This document shows positions 1 through 7,501 of a DNA stretch of 17,437 nucleotides, piece after piece (positions within the stretch are counted from its first letter, which is position 1; each line of letters opens with the position of its first letter). The notes below the pieces were generated by a model. It saw only the letters and a program-made list of their open reading frames with translations. It had not been told where the DNA came from and searched no databases. The DNA lies in contig CAZLPY010000012.1 of assembly GCA_964561525.1 (NCBI GenBank), positions 1 through 17,437 on the forward strand, read 5' to 3'. Both the position numbers and the translations under genes were made by a program. Source of the DNA: CAZLPY01 sp964561525 (lineage in GTDB: Bacteria; Patescibacteriota; UBA1384; CAJBMM01).

Positions 1-1032
1 GCCTGCAAGTGGCTCAATACGTTATACAAGAATGATCCTTTTTTTGCTCGTAATGCCTCGGTATTAACCATTCATAACCTCGCCTACAAGGGTAAATTCG
101 GATGGCAGATGACCAAAATGCTTGGGCTGAAGCGCCAGGATTTTCATATCGAAAGACAATTCGTTAATTATCCCGGTATTACGGTGTTTGCATCTGGTAT
201 CGAGGCTGCGGATATGATAAACACCGTTAGCCCAACATACGCTCGAGAAATTATGACCAAGCAATATGGAGCCGGCCTCGATCGTTTAATGAAATCGAAA
301 AAGCATCGCCTATCCGGGATTCTAAACGGTATTGATTACACCATGTTTGATCCGATGCATGACCAATCGGTGGTAACGCACTACTCTATTCATACTCTGT
401 ACCGGAAGGTAGAGAACAAAAAGGCACTTCAAGCTAAGTTCGGTTTACCGATTAATCCAGACTGCCCGGTGGTGGCTATTGTGTCACGACTGACGAATCA
501 AAAAGGCTTTGACTTGCTTGATCAAACCTTACCAGATCTGATCAAACATGGCGCTCAATTTATAGTTCTTGGTAGCGGTTCCGAAAAAAACAAAAAAATA
601 TTTATTGCTGCAGAAAAGAAATATCCACAGCAGGTGGCAACCAAATTGTTCTTCGACGCCGAATTAGCCCAACTGGTGTATGCGGGATCGGACATGTTGT
701 TGATGCCGAGCAAATTTGAACCAATGGGGCTTTCGCAGATCATTGCCATGCGATTTGGGACCATCCCGATCGTTCGTAAAACCGGTGGCTTGTCCGATAC
801 AGTTTTGGATGGTCGCACCGGTTTCGTATTCATTCATTATGACGCTCATGCCTTTACCTGGGCCATCCGTCGAGCTTTGGATATTTGGTATAACCACAAG
901 GATCGCTGGCAAGAGATGCAAGAAAGAGCGATGAAAAAAGACTTTTCGTGGAAGGCCTCGGCTAAAAAATATGTTTCTCTGTACCGCAAAGCTTTGCAAT
1001 ACCACAACAATAATCACAAACCGCTCAACTGA
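1..1032 (+). CDS. glgA: Glycogen/starch synthase (GT5), 5'-truncated by window edge
   Basis: The product transfers glucose from ADP- or UDP-glucose to the non-reducing end of an alpha-1,4-glucan in the cytoplasm. The frame is open from base 1 with no start, so the N-terminal part, with the usual KxGGL site, lies outside the window; 343 codons remain. Visible family motifs are TIHNLAYKG near the left edge, NTVSPTYAREIM, GILNGIDY, the C-terminal Rossmann entry VSRLTNQKGFDLL, and the donor-site block SKFEPMGLSQ followed by GTIPIVRKTGGLSDTV, which is nearly diagnostic of GT5 glycogen synthases. The stop is TGA at 1030-1032. The next gene starts 17 bp later on the same strand, so the two are probably co-transcribed. 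Family assignment is firm; which sugar nucleotide is used cannot be read from the sequence. Confidence 0.93.
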   Translation, partial: ACKWLNTLYKNDPFFARNASVLTIHNLAYKGKFGWQMTKMLGLKRQDFHIERQFVNYPGITVFASGIEAADMINTVSPTYAREIMTKQYGAGLDRLMKSKKHRLSGILNGIDYTMFDPMHDQSVVTHYSIHTLYRKVENKKALQAKFGLPINPDCPVVAIVSRLTNQKGFDLLDQTLPDLIKHGAQFIVLGSGSEKNKKIFIAAEKKYPQQVATKLFFDAELAQLVYAGSDMLLMPSKFEPMGLSQIIAMRFGTIPIVRKTGGLSDTVLDGRTGFVFIHYDAHAFTWAIRRALDIWYNHKDRWQEMQERAMKKDFSWKASAKKYVSLYRKALQYHNNNHKPLN

Positions 1033-1049
1033 GTATAAAAGATAGTACG

Positions 1050-2327
1050 ATGGATAAGAAATTTGGGCGAATTATCATGATTAGCGAACATGCCGATCCG
1101 CTGTCTCAACCTGGGGCTAAAGAAACAGGAGGGCTACAGGTCTACGTGTTTCATTTAGCAAAAGAACTGAGCAAAATGGGTTGGTCTGTTGATGTGTTTA
1201 CCCGGTGGGATAAACGCAGCAAAAAACCAATCGTGCGGTTTGCCAAAAGGGCCCGAGTGATTAGAATCCATGCCGGACCAAAGCGCTATATACCGCATGA
1301 TAATCTGGCTCAATACTTACCGAGCTTTGCTAACGGCATTACTGCATTTCAGGAGAAAAACAAGCTTCGCTATGATCTCATTCACTGTCATTATTGGTTA
1401 TCAGGGTGGAGCGGACTAAAACTCCAAGAACTATGGAATATTCCATTAGTCACCACATATCATTCTTTGGGGCATATTAAATACCACACATTACGAAAAT
1501 ATCATCAGAAAATGTCATCTGAAAATACGTTTCGGATTGAGCTTGAAAAGACGTTAGCGGTAAAAAGTGCGGTGCTTTCTACCAGTCCTTTTGAACAAGA
1601 TGATTTAATAAAATTCTACGATGCCAATGCTGCGAACATCACAGTTATTCCGGCAGGTATTGATTTGAAAATGTTTCGTCATGTCAGTCGCGGCACCGCA
1701 CGTAAAAAAATTGGTCTCCCTACTGAAGCCACCGTTATTTTTTATGCCGGAAGGATTGAGTGGCGCAAAGGAATTGCAACGTTGATCTATGCTCTTCCCG
1801 TACTGTTACAAAAGCGCCCCGAGCTTAAAAAAACCTTGATTTTACTAATCGCTGGTCGAATTTCGTCAGAAGTTGAGCGAGATGAAGTTAAGCGACTGAA
1901 AGAAATCGCGTCAAATTTAGGCGTTTCTAAATATGTCCGCTTTATCGGCAGCAAACATCGTACCGTTCTTAAGTATTACTACTCTGCCGCCAATGTTTGT
2001 GCAGTACCTTCATACTATGAGCCATTTGGCTTGGTGCCACTTGAGGCTTTTGCCTGCTACTGCCCGGTAGTTGCATCAAAAATTGGCGGGCTTCAATTCA
2101 CTGTCCATCATGATCAAACTGGCCTACTGGTACCTCCGCGGAACCCAAGAGCATTGGCCAAGGCGCTTGACACCGTTATGGCAGATCAAGATCGATTTAT
2201 AACTTCGGTGAAGCAGTTTGCCCGGCATGAATTGCCAAATCAATTTTCATGGGAAGCCATAACAAAAGAAATGGCTCTCTATTATGCTCGATTACTCGAT
2301 GCTGCAAAGGGTAAGCATCGATCATGA
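1050..2327 (+). CDS. GT4-family glycosyltransferase (sucrose-phosphate synthase/MshA-like)
   Basis: A 425-residue retaining GT-B glycosyltransferase. The N-terminal half has the acceptor-side loop ETGGLQVYV (residues 25-33) and HCHYWLSG (112-119), typical of the sucrose-phosphate synthase/MshA branch of GT4. The C-terminal half has GRIEWRKG (234-241) and the EX7E motif in YEPFGLVPLE (E324, E332), followed by ASKIGGLQFTV and the TGLLVPPRNP block that binds the nucleotide sugar. No signal peptide or membrane segment is visible, so it is likely cytoplasmic. It lies 17 bp after glgA, which suggests a shared role in alpha-glucan, sucrose or surface-glycan metabolism; this is inference. No convincing Shine-Dalgarno precedes ATG 1050. 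The stop is TGA. The donor and acceptor cannot be predicted from this sequence alone. Confidence 0.88.
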   Translation: MDKKFGRIIMISEHADPLSQPGAKETGGLQVYVFHLAKELSKMGWSVDVFTRWDKRSKKPIVRFAKRARVIRIHAGPKRYIPHDNLAQYLPSFANGITAFQEKNKLRYDLIHCHYWLSGWSGLKLQELWNIPLVTTYHSLGHIKYHTLRKYHQKMSSENTFRIELEKTLAVKSAVLSTSPFEQDDLIKFYDANAANITVIPAGIDLKMFRHVSRGTARKKIGLPTEATVIFYAGRIEWRKGIATLIYALPVLLQKRPELKKTLILLIAGRISSEVERDEVKRLKEIASNLGVSKYVRFIGSKHRTVLKYYYSAANVCAVPSYYEPFGLVPLEAFACYCPVVASKIGGLQFTVHHDQTGLLVPPRNPRALAKALDTVMADQDRFITSVKQFARHELPNQFSWEAITKEMALYYARLLDAAKGKHRS

Positions 2328-2368
2328 TAATACTTACGACTGAATATTTTATTTGAAGGAGCGATAGT

Positions 2369-3082
2369 ATGTCCGGGCACTCAAAATGGGCCACTACCAA
2401 ACATCAAAAATTTGCCGCTGATGCCAAGCGCGGCGCTGCTTTTACCAAATTAGCCAACATGATTACCATCGCCGCTCGTGAAGGTGGTGATCCGGAGTTT
2501 AATTTTAAGCTGCGCCTGGCCGTTGAAAAAGCGCGGGCGGCCAGCATGCCGAAGGAGAATATTGAGCGATCTATTTTACGCGGAGCCGGTAAAACCGAAG
2601 GAGGAAACGCTGTTGAGGAAGTGACCTATGAGGCGTACGGACCTGGCGGGGTGGCGATGATTATTACCGCAGCTACCGACAATAAAATCCGCGCTTTTAC
2701 CGACGTTCGCACTGCCGTGACTAAATCGGGTGGTCGACTAGCCGATGCCGGATCGGTGTCGTATTTGTTTGAACACAAGGGCCTGATTATTGTTAAACAC
2801 GACCCATCAAAGGCCGATGAAGTGCAGCTGGCCGCAATCGACCTGGGTGCGGATGACGTAGAAAGCGAAGGTGAGCTGACCCAAATTATTACCCCCATGA
2901 CCGACTTACAAAAAATCCGCCAAGGCTTGCTCGATGTTGGATATACGATTGAGGAAGCTAAGCTGGAATGGATCCCTAAAAATATTATTCAGCTTGGTGA
3001 CGAAGATCATGAAAAGCTTGATAAACTGCTCGACGCCTTGGACTCTTTAGACGACGTCTCCGATATTGCAACCAATCTCTAG
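2369..3082 (+). CDS. yebC: YebC/PmpR (TACO1) family translation/regulatory factor
   Basis: A 237-residue protein of normal family length. It opens with the hallmark MSGHSKWATTKHQK and continues with DAKRGAAFTKL, AAREGG and MPKENIERSILRGAG. The middle has YGPGGVAMII and the conserved AGSVSYLF block. YebC proteins were first described as transcriptional regulators; later work ties the family, including mitochondrial TACO1, to ribosome function and relief of polyproline stalling. A clear Shine-Dalgarno AAGGAG (2356-2361) sits 7 nt before ATG 2369, in contrast to the weak site of the gene upstream. In many bacteria yebC neighbours ruvC; here ruvC lies 1.1 kb downstream, separated by an opposite-strand gene, so the common yebC-ruvC order may have been interrupted (inference). 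A strong hairpin follows the stop. Confidence 0.95.
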   Translation: MSGHSKWATTKHQKFAADAKRGAAFTKLANMITIAAREGGDPEFNFKLRLAVEKARAASMPKENIERSILRGAGKTEGGNAVEEVTYEAYGPGGVAMIITAATDNKIRAFTDVRTAVTKSGGRLADAGSVSYLFEHKGLIIVKHDPSKADEVQLAAIDLGADDVESEGELTQIITPMTDLQKIRQGLLDVGYTIEEAKLEWIPKNIIQLGDEDHEKLDKLLDALDSLDDVSDIATNL

Positions 3083-3096
3083 ATTTAGACAATTTT

Positions 3097-3132
3097 AAAG
3101 TCCCGCACAGCGTCTTGGCCGTGCGGGACTTT
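3097..3132. terminator. Intrinsic terminator shared by two convergent genes
   Basis: AAAGTCCCGCAC and GTGCGGGACTTT form a perfect 12-bp stem around a 12-nt loop. It lies between the yebC stop (3082) and the stop of the convergent gene (3135-3137). The A and T runs at the stem ends allow use in both directions, although the downstream U-tract is short. Confidence 0.8.
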
Positions 3133-3134
3133 GA

Positions 3135-3773
3135 TTACTTGTGCGTATAACGTGTGTGGTATGGCTTCGAATCATCCAGCATGAACGGCTGGAAAGTAAC
3201 CACCTCCTCAATGATTTGGATCGACCATGCCACAGGCTCTGAATTTGGCCCGCTGTGATGAATAAGCGTCCGGGGATTCCAGACCCCGTATGCTATCTCA
3301 ATCAAAACTTCGATGCGCTCCTCCCAGCTGGCTTCCAAGGTAACAATTACCGAAGGAAACCCTGCGCTTCGATCGCGGGCAGTCGAAACCCAACGAAATT
3401 CGGAGTGGCTAATGTCGTTTTCAGCGAGCCGCATCGCCACCATATGCCCAACTGCATCAGGACTCAGGGGGAACAACTCAAGCATTGCGTTTGGGCCATC
3501 CCATCTGACAGCATACCACGCTTCCCGAGCCCCTCTGTCATTCCTGCGGTGGTCGCGCAGTGCGGTTCGGAATGCTGAGAGTGGGATTATGATAGTACCA
3601 TCGCTGCTCTGCACCACAAAGGTGTCCGGCAAAGAAAGTACCCTGCCCACGTAGTCCAGGCCCCACTGCTCGACAGGTAGCTGGAGCAGACCTTCCGCAT
3701 GCTGAATGAACACCACTTCACCCTTCCGAAACCCGTACCCGTCATTCACTGTCACAAACTTCCTCGGTGCCAT
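3135..3773 (-). CDS. Hypothetical protein, 212 aa, no recognised family
   Basis: I do not recognise a family. The product is soluble-looking, mixed alpha/beta and rich in aromatic residues. It begins MAPRKFVTVNDGYGFRKGEVV, has no signal peptide or membrane segment, and ends with a basic YHTRYTHK tail. The N-terminal third (VGRVLSLPDTFVVQSSDG) looks like small beta-barrel strands; the centre has a hydrophobic ELFPLSPDAVGHMVAMRL segment. Translation starts at ATG 3771-3773 with AAGGGG about 9 nt upstream. It has a near-consensus promoter (3846-3874) and ends at a shared terminator, so it is an independent single-gene unit on the opposite strand to its neighbours. That layout, and its position between yebC and ruvC, suggest an accessory insertion. 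Two palindromes in its leader suggest local regulation. Confidence 0.8.
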   Translation of the reverse strand: MAPRKFVTVNDGYGFRKGEVVFIQHAEGLLQLPVEQWGLDYVGRVLSLPDTFVVQSSDGTIIIPLSAFRTALRDHRRNDRGAREAWYAVRWDGPNAMLELFPLSPDAVGHMVAMRLAENDISHSEFRWVSTARDRSAGFPSVIVTLEASWEERIEVLIEIAYGVWNPRTLIHHSGPNSEPVAWSIQIIEEVVTFQPFMLDDSKPYHTRYTHK

Positions 3774-3798
3774 ATTGTTAATTCCCCTTCTAGGGTGT

Positions 3799-3823
3799 GC
3801 TCACAAGTGAGCCAGATTCTGGC
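3799..3823. promoter_or_regulatory. Two abutting palindromes in the leader, operator candidates
   Basis: GCTCAC-AA-GTGAGC (3799-3812) overlaps GCCAGA-T-TCTGGC (3811-3823) by two bases. Both are perfect dyads and lie between the promoter (3846-3874) and the ribosome site of the minus-strand gene. Binding by a repressor is inference; they could also fold as two small mRNA hairpins. Confidence 0.45.
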
Positions 3824-3845
3824 CGATCGAGTGACCAGTCTCAAT

Positions 3846-3874
3846 ATTTTATCATTTTCATTTAAATATGTCAA
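3846..3874 (-). promoter_or_regulatory. Sigma-70-type promoter for the minus-strand hypothetical gene
   Basis: Read on the minus strand: TTGACA (3874-3869), a 17-bp A/T-rich spacer, then TAAAAT (3851-3846). The -35 is perfect and the -10 matches 5 of 6. Predicted transcription starts about 65 nt before the ATG at 3773. Confidence 0.75.
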
Positions 3875-3883
3875 TATTCGTTG

Positions 3884-3907
3884 AACGCCTCATACCTATG
3901 AGGCGTT
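3884..3907. repeat. Dispersed hairpin AACGCCTCATA, copy 1
   Basis: AACGCCTCATA-CC-TATGAGGCGTT is a perfect 11-bp inverted repeat. A second copy with a 12-bp stem and a CCC loop occurs at 10705-10731. It lies between two divergent promoters (3846-3874 minus, 3932-3960 plus). No U-tract follows on either strand, so a terminator role is doubtful. Confidence 0.75.
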
Positions 3908-3931
3908 GGTGGCGGGGAGTCTCCAGGCAAT

Positions 3932-3960
3932 TTGGATAAACCGAAAATCTACCGTATACT
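3932..3960 (+). promoter_or_regulatory. Promoter for ruvC-galT
   Basis: TTGGAT (3932-3937), a 17-bp spacer, and TATACT (3955-3960). The start codon of ruvC is 220 bp away, and almost all of that leader is the palindromic element at 3971-4155. Confidence 0.6.
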
Positions 3961-3970
3961 AGGTATTATC

Positions 3971-4155
3971 TGTCATTCCCGTGGAGACGGGAATCCATGG
4001 TTAACCGGATAATATCAAGTCCTTGTCAAGCATGAGTTTTTTTAATTAAGTTATTATAGTCCTCCAGTTCTTTCTGACAACACTGGATCCCCGCTCTTCG
4101 AGACTGAGCACTGAGGTGCTCACCTCAGAGTCGAATGACCTGCGCAGGGACGACA
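3971..4155. repeat. Composite MITE/REP-like palindromic element in the ruvC leader
   Basis: The left end TGTCATTCCCG and the right end CAGGGACGACA are imperfect inverted repeats. The left part folds as ATTCCCGT-GGAG-ACGGGAAT (perfect 8-bp stem, 3975-3994). The right part starts TGGATCCCCGCTC and contains a nested hairpin CTGAGGTG-CT-CACCTCAG (4111-4128). CAGAGTCGAATGA (4126-4138) recurs exactly at 10597-10609. No coding potential is evident. The internal A/T-rich stretch 4020-4075 shows nothing further. Palindromes starting TCATTCCCG are common intergenic repeats in many bacteria; membership here is by resemblance. Confidence 0.6.
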
Positions 4156-4179
4156 AACAAAACAAATAGAAGGAAACGC

Positions 4180-4734
4180 ATGAGAATATTGGGGATTGAT
4201 CCTGGAACAGCAATTATTGGATACGGCATGGTGGAGTGCGTGCGCGGTGAGATGATGACCGGTGGCCATCACGCCTTTTACGGCTGCATCACCACCGAAA
4301 AAGACCGCACGGCCGATAGGCGCCTGTCAGATTTGTACGATGGCATGACTAACTTACTGCGCACCTACAAGCCGGATGTAATTGCGATCGAAAAGCTATT
4401 TTTTGCTCGCAACGTCACCACCGCCCTGGCCGTAGGTGAAGCTCGCGGTGTCATATTGCTAGCCGCCCAACAAGCCGGCGTTGAAACTTTTGGTTACACC
4501 CCAATGCAGGTGAAGCAGCAAGTGACCGGCTACGGCAAGGCCGAAAAAAAACAACTTAAGGAAATGGTCAAAAAAATCATGTTACTTGAAACCGAGCACA
4601 TCAAAACCGATGACGCCTGGGATGCTATCGGCATCGCCTTGACACATTGCTACTTGACTGGCCTCGCAATCAGACCCGAATACATAGTGCAGCATGTACC
4701 GGTTAAAAAGCCTAAGGTTGCTCAATTAGTCTAA
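4180..4734 (+). CDS. ruvC: Holliday junction endodeoxyribonuclease RuvC
   Basis: RuvC resolves Holliday junctions by symmetric cleavage and works with RuvAB in recombination repair. The 184-residue product has the full RNase H-like acidic set: D7 in MRILGIDPGT, E71 in VIAIEKLFFARN, and D145/D148 in HIKTDDAWDAIGIALTH. The DNA-binding stretch QVKQQVTGYGKAEKKQ is also present. The frame stays open upstream to 4135, but that part is repeat DNA. ATG 4180 gives the canonical N-terminus and has AGAAGGAAA just upstream, so it is preferred. ruvA and ruvB are not in the window. The TAA stop lies inside a hairpin at 4727-4751, and galT begins 27 bp later in the same reading frame. Confidence 0.95.
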   Translation: MRILGIDPGTAIIGYGMVECVRGEMMTGGHHAFYGCITTEKDRTADRRLSDLYDGMTNLLRTYKPDVIAIEKLFFARNVTTALAVGEARGVILLAAQQAGVETFGYTPMQVKQQVTGYGKAEKKQLKEMVKKIMLLETEHIKTDDAWDAIGIALTHCYLTGLAIRPEYIVQHVPVKKPKVAQLV

Positions 4735-4751
4735 TTTGATCAATTAGACTA
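4727..4751 (+). other. A/T-rich hairpin spanning the ruvC stop
   Basis: TAGTCTAATT-TGATC-AATTAGACTA is a perfect 10-bp inverted repeat that contains the ruvC stop codon. It ends 4 bp before the GGAGG preceding galT. It has no U-tract, so a role in mRNA processing or in tuning galT translation is more likely than termination; this is inference. Confidence 0.5.
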
Positions 4752-4761
4752 CTATGGAGGT

Positions 4762-5727
4762 ATGTCTCGAATTCGTCAAAACATCGTCACTGGTGAATGG
4801 GTTGTGGTTTCGCCCGAGCGACAAAAGCGGCCGCAAGAGTTTGCCCATCGCCCCTTTGCCAGCTCACCACTACACGACCAGTCATGCAATTTTTGTGTCG
4901 GTGGTCCCGCATGGGAATCACGCATTCGTGAAGCTAGCACTGCTCATGTGTATGTGGTTGCAAACAAATACCCGGCGATGGCTGAAGCAGTGGCAATCGA
5001 GGAAACTGGGCACAATTTTTACTCCGATGCTGCCAGCATTGGCATTCATGAAGTGGTCGCACTAACAGATGCACGTGACACGCTCCCCTCTATGCAAGCT
5101 CATCGCCTGTTTGATCTCTTAAGCACCCTGCAGCATCGGGCCCGTGATTATGAAAGTCATGCTAGTGTTGAATCAATTATGCCAATTTATAACCACGGCC
5201 ATGATGCCGGTGCCTCAGTAGCTCATCCGCACGCCCAGCTTTTTGGCAATGCTCTGATCCCCCCGCGGCTCGGTCGTGAGTTTTTTGGAGCTTCGCAATA
5301 TCACAACAAACATCGCAGTTGCGTATTTTGTGAAATGACTAAATTTGAGTTACAGCAGCACGAGCGCATTATTTACAAAAACGCTGATATGGTAGCTTTT
5401 GCAGCCTACGCTCCCCGCTTTCCGTTTGAAATTCACCTTGTGCCGCTACGCCACCAGCCCGCCTTTGCAGCGGCGTCGTCTGATACCGTGAAAGGCGCAG
5501 CTGAGGCATTACACGCTGTGCTTCAGAGGCTTAATCACAAATTACACGATCCGGCCCTCAATTGGTTTATTCACAGCGGTCGAAAAATCGATCATCATCT
5601 GCAATCAAGCTACCATTGGCATATTGAAATCGCGCCGCGGCTCGGCACCTTCGGAGGCTACGAACTCGGCTCAGACATGATCATCGAAACCGTCCTCCCT
5701 GAAATAGCAGCAGAGTTTCTACGCTAA
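4762..5727 (+). CDS. galT: Galactose-1-phosphate uridylyltransferase
   Basis: A HIT-superfamily enzyme exchanging UMP between UDP-glucose and galactose-1-phosphate (Leloir pathway), 321 residues. Key residues seen are zinc ligands C42 and C45 (CNFC) with H96 and H155 as likely partners, and the active site HPHAQ (155-159), with H157 as the uridylylated histidine. The family more often has HPHGQ; HPHAQ also occurs. A second HxH (HWHIEIAPR, 285-293) and the closing GGYELGSDMII match GalT C-termini. An extra CVFC pair (187-190) is present. The N-terminus MSRIRQNIVTGEWVVVSPER fits the family well and supports ATG 4762, even though GGAGG lies only 1 nt before it. ADP-glucose phosphorylase-like activity is possible and would suit the nearby glycogen synthase. 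Confidence 0.9.
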   Translation: MSRIRQNIVTGEWVVVSPERQKRPQEFAHRPFASSPLHDQSCNFCVGGPAWESRIREASTAHVYVVANKYPAMAEAVAIEETGHNFYSDAASIGIHEVVALTDARDTLPSMQAHRLFDLLSTLQHRARDYESHASVESIMPIYNHGHDAGASVAHPHAQLFGNALIPPRLGREFFGASQYHNKHRSCVFCEMTKFELQQHERIIYKNADMVAFAAYAPRFPFEIHLVPLRHQPAFAAASSDTVKGAAEALHAVLQRLNHKLHDPALNWFIHSGRKIDHHLQSSYHWHIEIAPRLGTFGGYELGSDMIIETVLPEIAAEFLR

Positions 5728-5751
5728 ACAATAATAAGGAATATGGCGATC

Positions 5752-7458
5752 TTACTGCGTTGGCTGAGCCGTGCGAATGGTGAGACCTTTGGTAAAGGCG
5801 TACACGTAGCCTGATTTGTCTACCAAAAGGGCGGAAAAGTTGCTGGCGCTGTTAGCATCGTTAAAAGCTTGATAGTTAGTGCCGCCGTCGGCTGCTTTCG
5901 AGCAATAGATGCCGAAAGACTTATTGTTATAAAACGTGGCCGCAAATATATCTCCACTGGCGTTTGTGCCTAATCCTTCAATCAGAACATAAGCTGGAAG
6001 CCCTTTAGATGTAGCCCATGCTCCGTTTTGATAGCGAAGAAGGGTAATTGCTCCCAAAGCACGATTCGCCAGCACCTCACCTTTGGTGTTAAATGCAATT
6101 AAGTTCAGGTTATTACTATAGGTCGGGCTGGCCAACCCAATCGATTGCCAAGTACTACCACCATCGCTTGATTTCAACAACCCTGAAGTGAGCTCTCCGC
6201 CCGCATAGACCGATCCGTCTTTCGCTACTTTTATCACCCATAGTGCCCCGGGCGCTCCGCCGCCAGTGGTAGCTATATTGGTGGCAATCTTTGTATACGT
6301 ATCGCCGCCATCGTGTGAGCGATAGACGTCAGCGTTAAAAGCCGTGACCGCTAGCACATTGCCTGACGCATCAACCGCAAAATCCGATACCTTTAAATTG
6401 GTCGTAATGCCGCTGGCCTGTTTCCAGGTGCCGCCTGAGTAACGATAGGCGTAGCCAGCGCTTGCACTACCCTTAAACCCATTTAACCCAACCAACAACT
6501 CGCCTTTGGCGTTTATGCCGAGCGCGCTCACCGGCTTCAATGGCAGTGGAAGGCCGGTGTTGATCGCGGTCCAGGTGAGGCCGTGATCGCTCGATTTAAA
6601 AACACCGAGCGTTGGGGTTCCGACATACACCGTGCCATCTGCACCGACGGTCATAGCGTGAGTTTCAATATTATTTTTTGGATCAAATGGCGTTGCGAGC
6701 GTGGTCCAGGTCGGATTTTGTCCACAGGTTACGGCGTTGCTTGACGTGACGGTGCCGCCAGATGCTGCTCCACCCGATGATCCGCCTGATCCACTTCCTA
6801 TACCTGCTCCAGACGACGTGCTGCCAGTCCCCCCAACGGTAGCACCTGATCCGCCAGTAGTCCCACTACCAGATCCGCTGCCGCCACCGCGCAGCGAATT
6901 ATCTACCGTTACTTTAAAGGAAACTGACCCGCTTTTACCTGCCTTGACCGTGCCAACGTCCCAGGTCAGTTTTTTGTTACTAAACGTATTTGGTGAGGTG
7001 GCGGACCATGACACATAGGTAGTGCCGAGTGGGATCGTATCGGAAATACGTACATTCATAATGTCCTCTGCAGAGCGATTTGCGTAGGTCAATTTGAACG
7101 TAATAGTGTCACCATCCTTCACGGTGGTAACGTCTGATTGCTTGATCAGCAAAACGTTAGATTTTTTAATCGGAAATGACAGCGAACTTACATCCGCTTC
7201 ATCAAAAATAGCAGCGTTACCGACTTTGCCATTGCGCGTTACTTTTACAATGACGATATTACTGCGCGTCGAATGAGTAAATTTACCAAGTACTGGATCG
7301 CATACCGTGTCACCCTGAGCACACCAGCTCATGGTGCCAATATTCGAAATAACCCGCGAACTCCGCACATCGGCGTCTGCCTCAACTTGATAAAATAGCA
7401 GACCCGCTACGAACAACATTGCGGCTGCGATCCCTGCCATTTTGTAAGTTAACGTCAT
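5752..7458 (-). CDS. Anchored surface protein: DUF11-like domain, Gly/Ser linker, beta-propeller
   Basis: A 568-residue extracytoplasmic protein. Residues 7-23 form a signal/anchor helix. Residues 105-188 resemble the DUF11 conserved repeat (VKDGDTITFKLTYAN ... ISDTIPLGTTYV), an Ig-like adhesin-type fold. Residues 190-240 are a 51-residue Gly/Ser/Thr/Ala linker. The rest is a propeller: seven repeats of an xxGxVYxxT-like strand begin near residues 272, 316, 363, 412, 457, 499 and 547, 42-49 residues apart. Asp-box motifs occur at 289-296 (SSDHGLTW), 381-388 (SHDGGDTY) and 430-437 (SSDGGSTW), as in sialidase/BNR and sortilin folds. No sialidase catalytic set is evident, so a binding or adhesion role is favoured. 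It is convergent with galT (24 bp between stops). A perfect -10 lies only 12 bp before the ATG, suggesting a near-leaderless mRNA. Confidence 0.85.
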   Translation of the reverse strand: MTLTYKMAGIAAAMLFVAGLLFYQVEADADVRSSRVISNIGTMSWCAQGDTVCDPVLGKFTHSTRSNIVIVKVTRNGKVGNAAIFDEADVSSLSFPIKKSNVLLIKQSDVTTVKDGDTITFKLTYANRSAEDIMNVRISDTIPLGTTYVSWSATSPNTFSNKKLTWDVGTVKAGKSGSVSFKVTVDNSLRGGGSGSGSGTTGGSGATVGGTGSTSSGAGIGSGSGGSSGGAASGGTVTSSNAVTCGQNPTWTTLATPFDPKNNIETHAMTVGADGTVYVGTPTLGVFKSSDHGLTWTAINTGLPLPLKPVSALGINAKGELLVGLNGFKGSASAGYAYRYSGGTWKQASGITTNLKVSDFAVDASGNVLAVTAFNADVYRSHDGGDTYTKIATNIATTGGGAPGALWVIKVAKDGSVYAGGELTSGLLKSSDGGSTWQSIGLASPTYSNNLNLIAFNTKGEVLANRALGAITLLRYQNGAWATSKGLPAYVLIEGLGTNASGDIFAATFYNNKSFGIYCSKAADGGTNYQAFNDANSASNFSALLVDKSGYVYAFTKGLTIRTAQPTQ

Positions 7459-7470
7459 ATCACTCTTTAA

Positions 7471-7476
7471 ATTATA
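7471..7476 (-). promoter_or_regulatory. -10 box for the surface protein gene
   Basis: TATAAT on the minus strand, 12 bp before ATG 7458. No good -35 is seen at 16-18 bp. If used, the 5' leader would be about 5 nt, too short for a Shine-Dalgarno. Confidence 0.45.
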
Positions 7477-7501
7477 TTCATTATTTTCTTAAGCCTGGCA
7501 G

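Noticed and set aside
1030..1032. Recoding of TGA as glycine
   Set aside because: TGA ends glgA and the GT4 gene at the expected lengths, and no in-frame TGA interrupts any recognised gene.
4135..4179. N-terminal extension of RuvC from ATG 4135
   Set aside because: It lies in the repeat element, and ATG 4180 has the ribosome site and places the catalytic Asp at residue 7.
6701..7018. Pro/Asp-rich plus-strand ORF
   Set aside because: Antisense of the Gly/Ser linker of the surface protein, which explains its odd composition.
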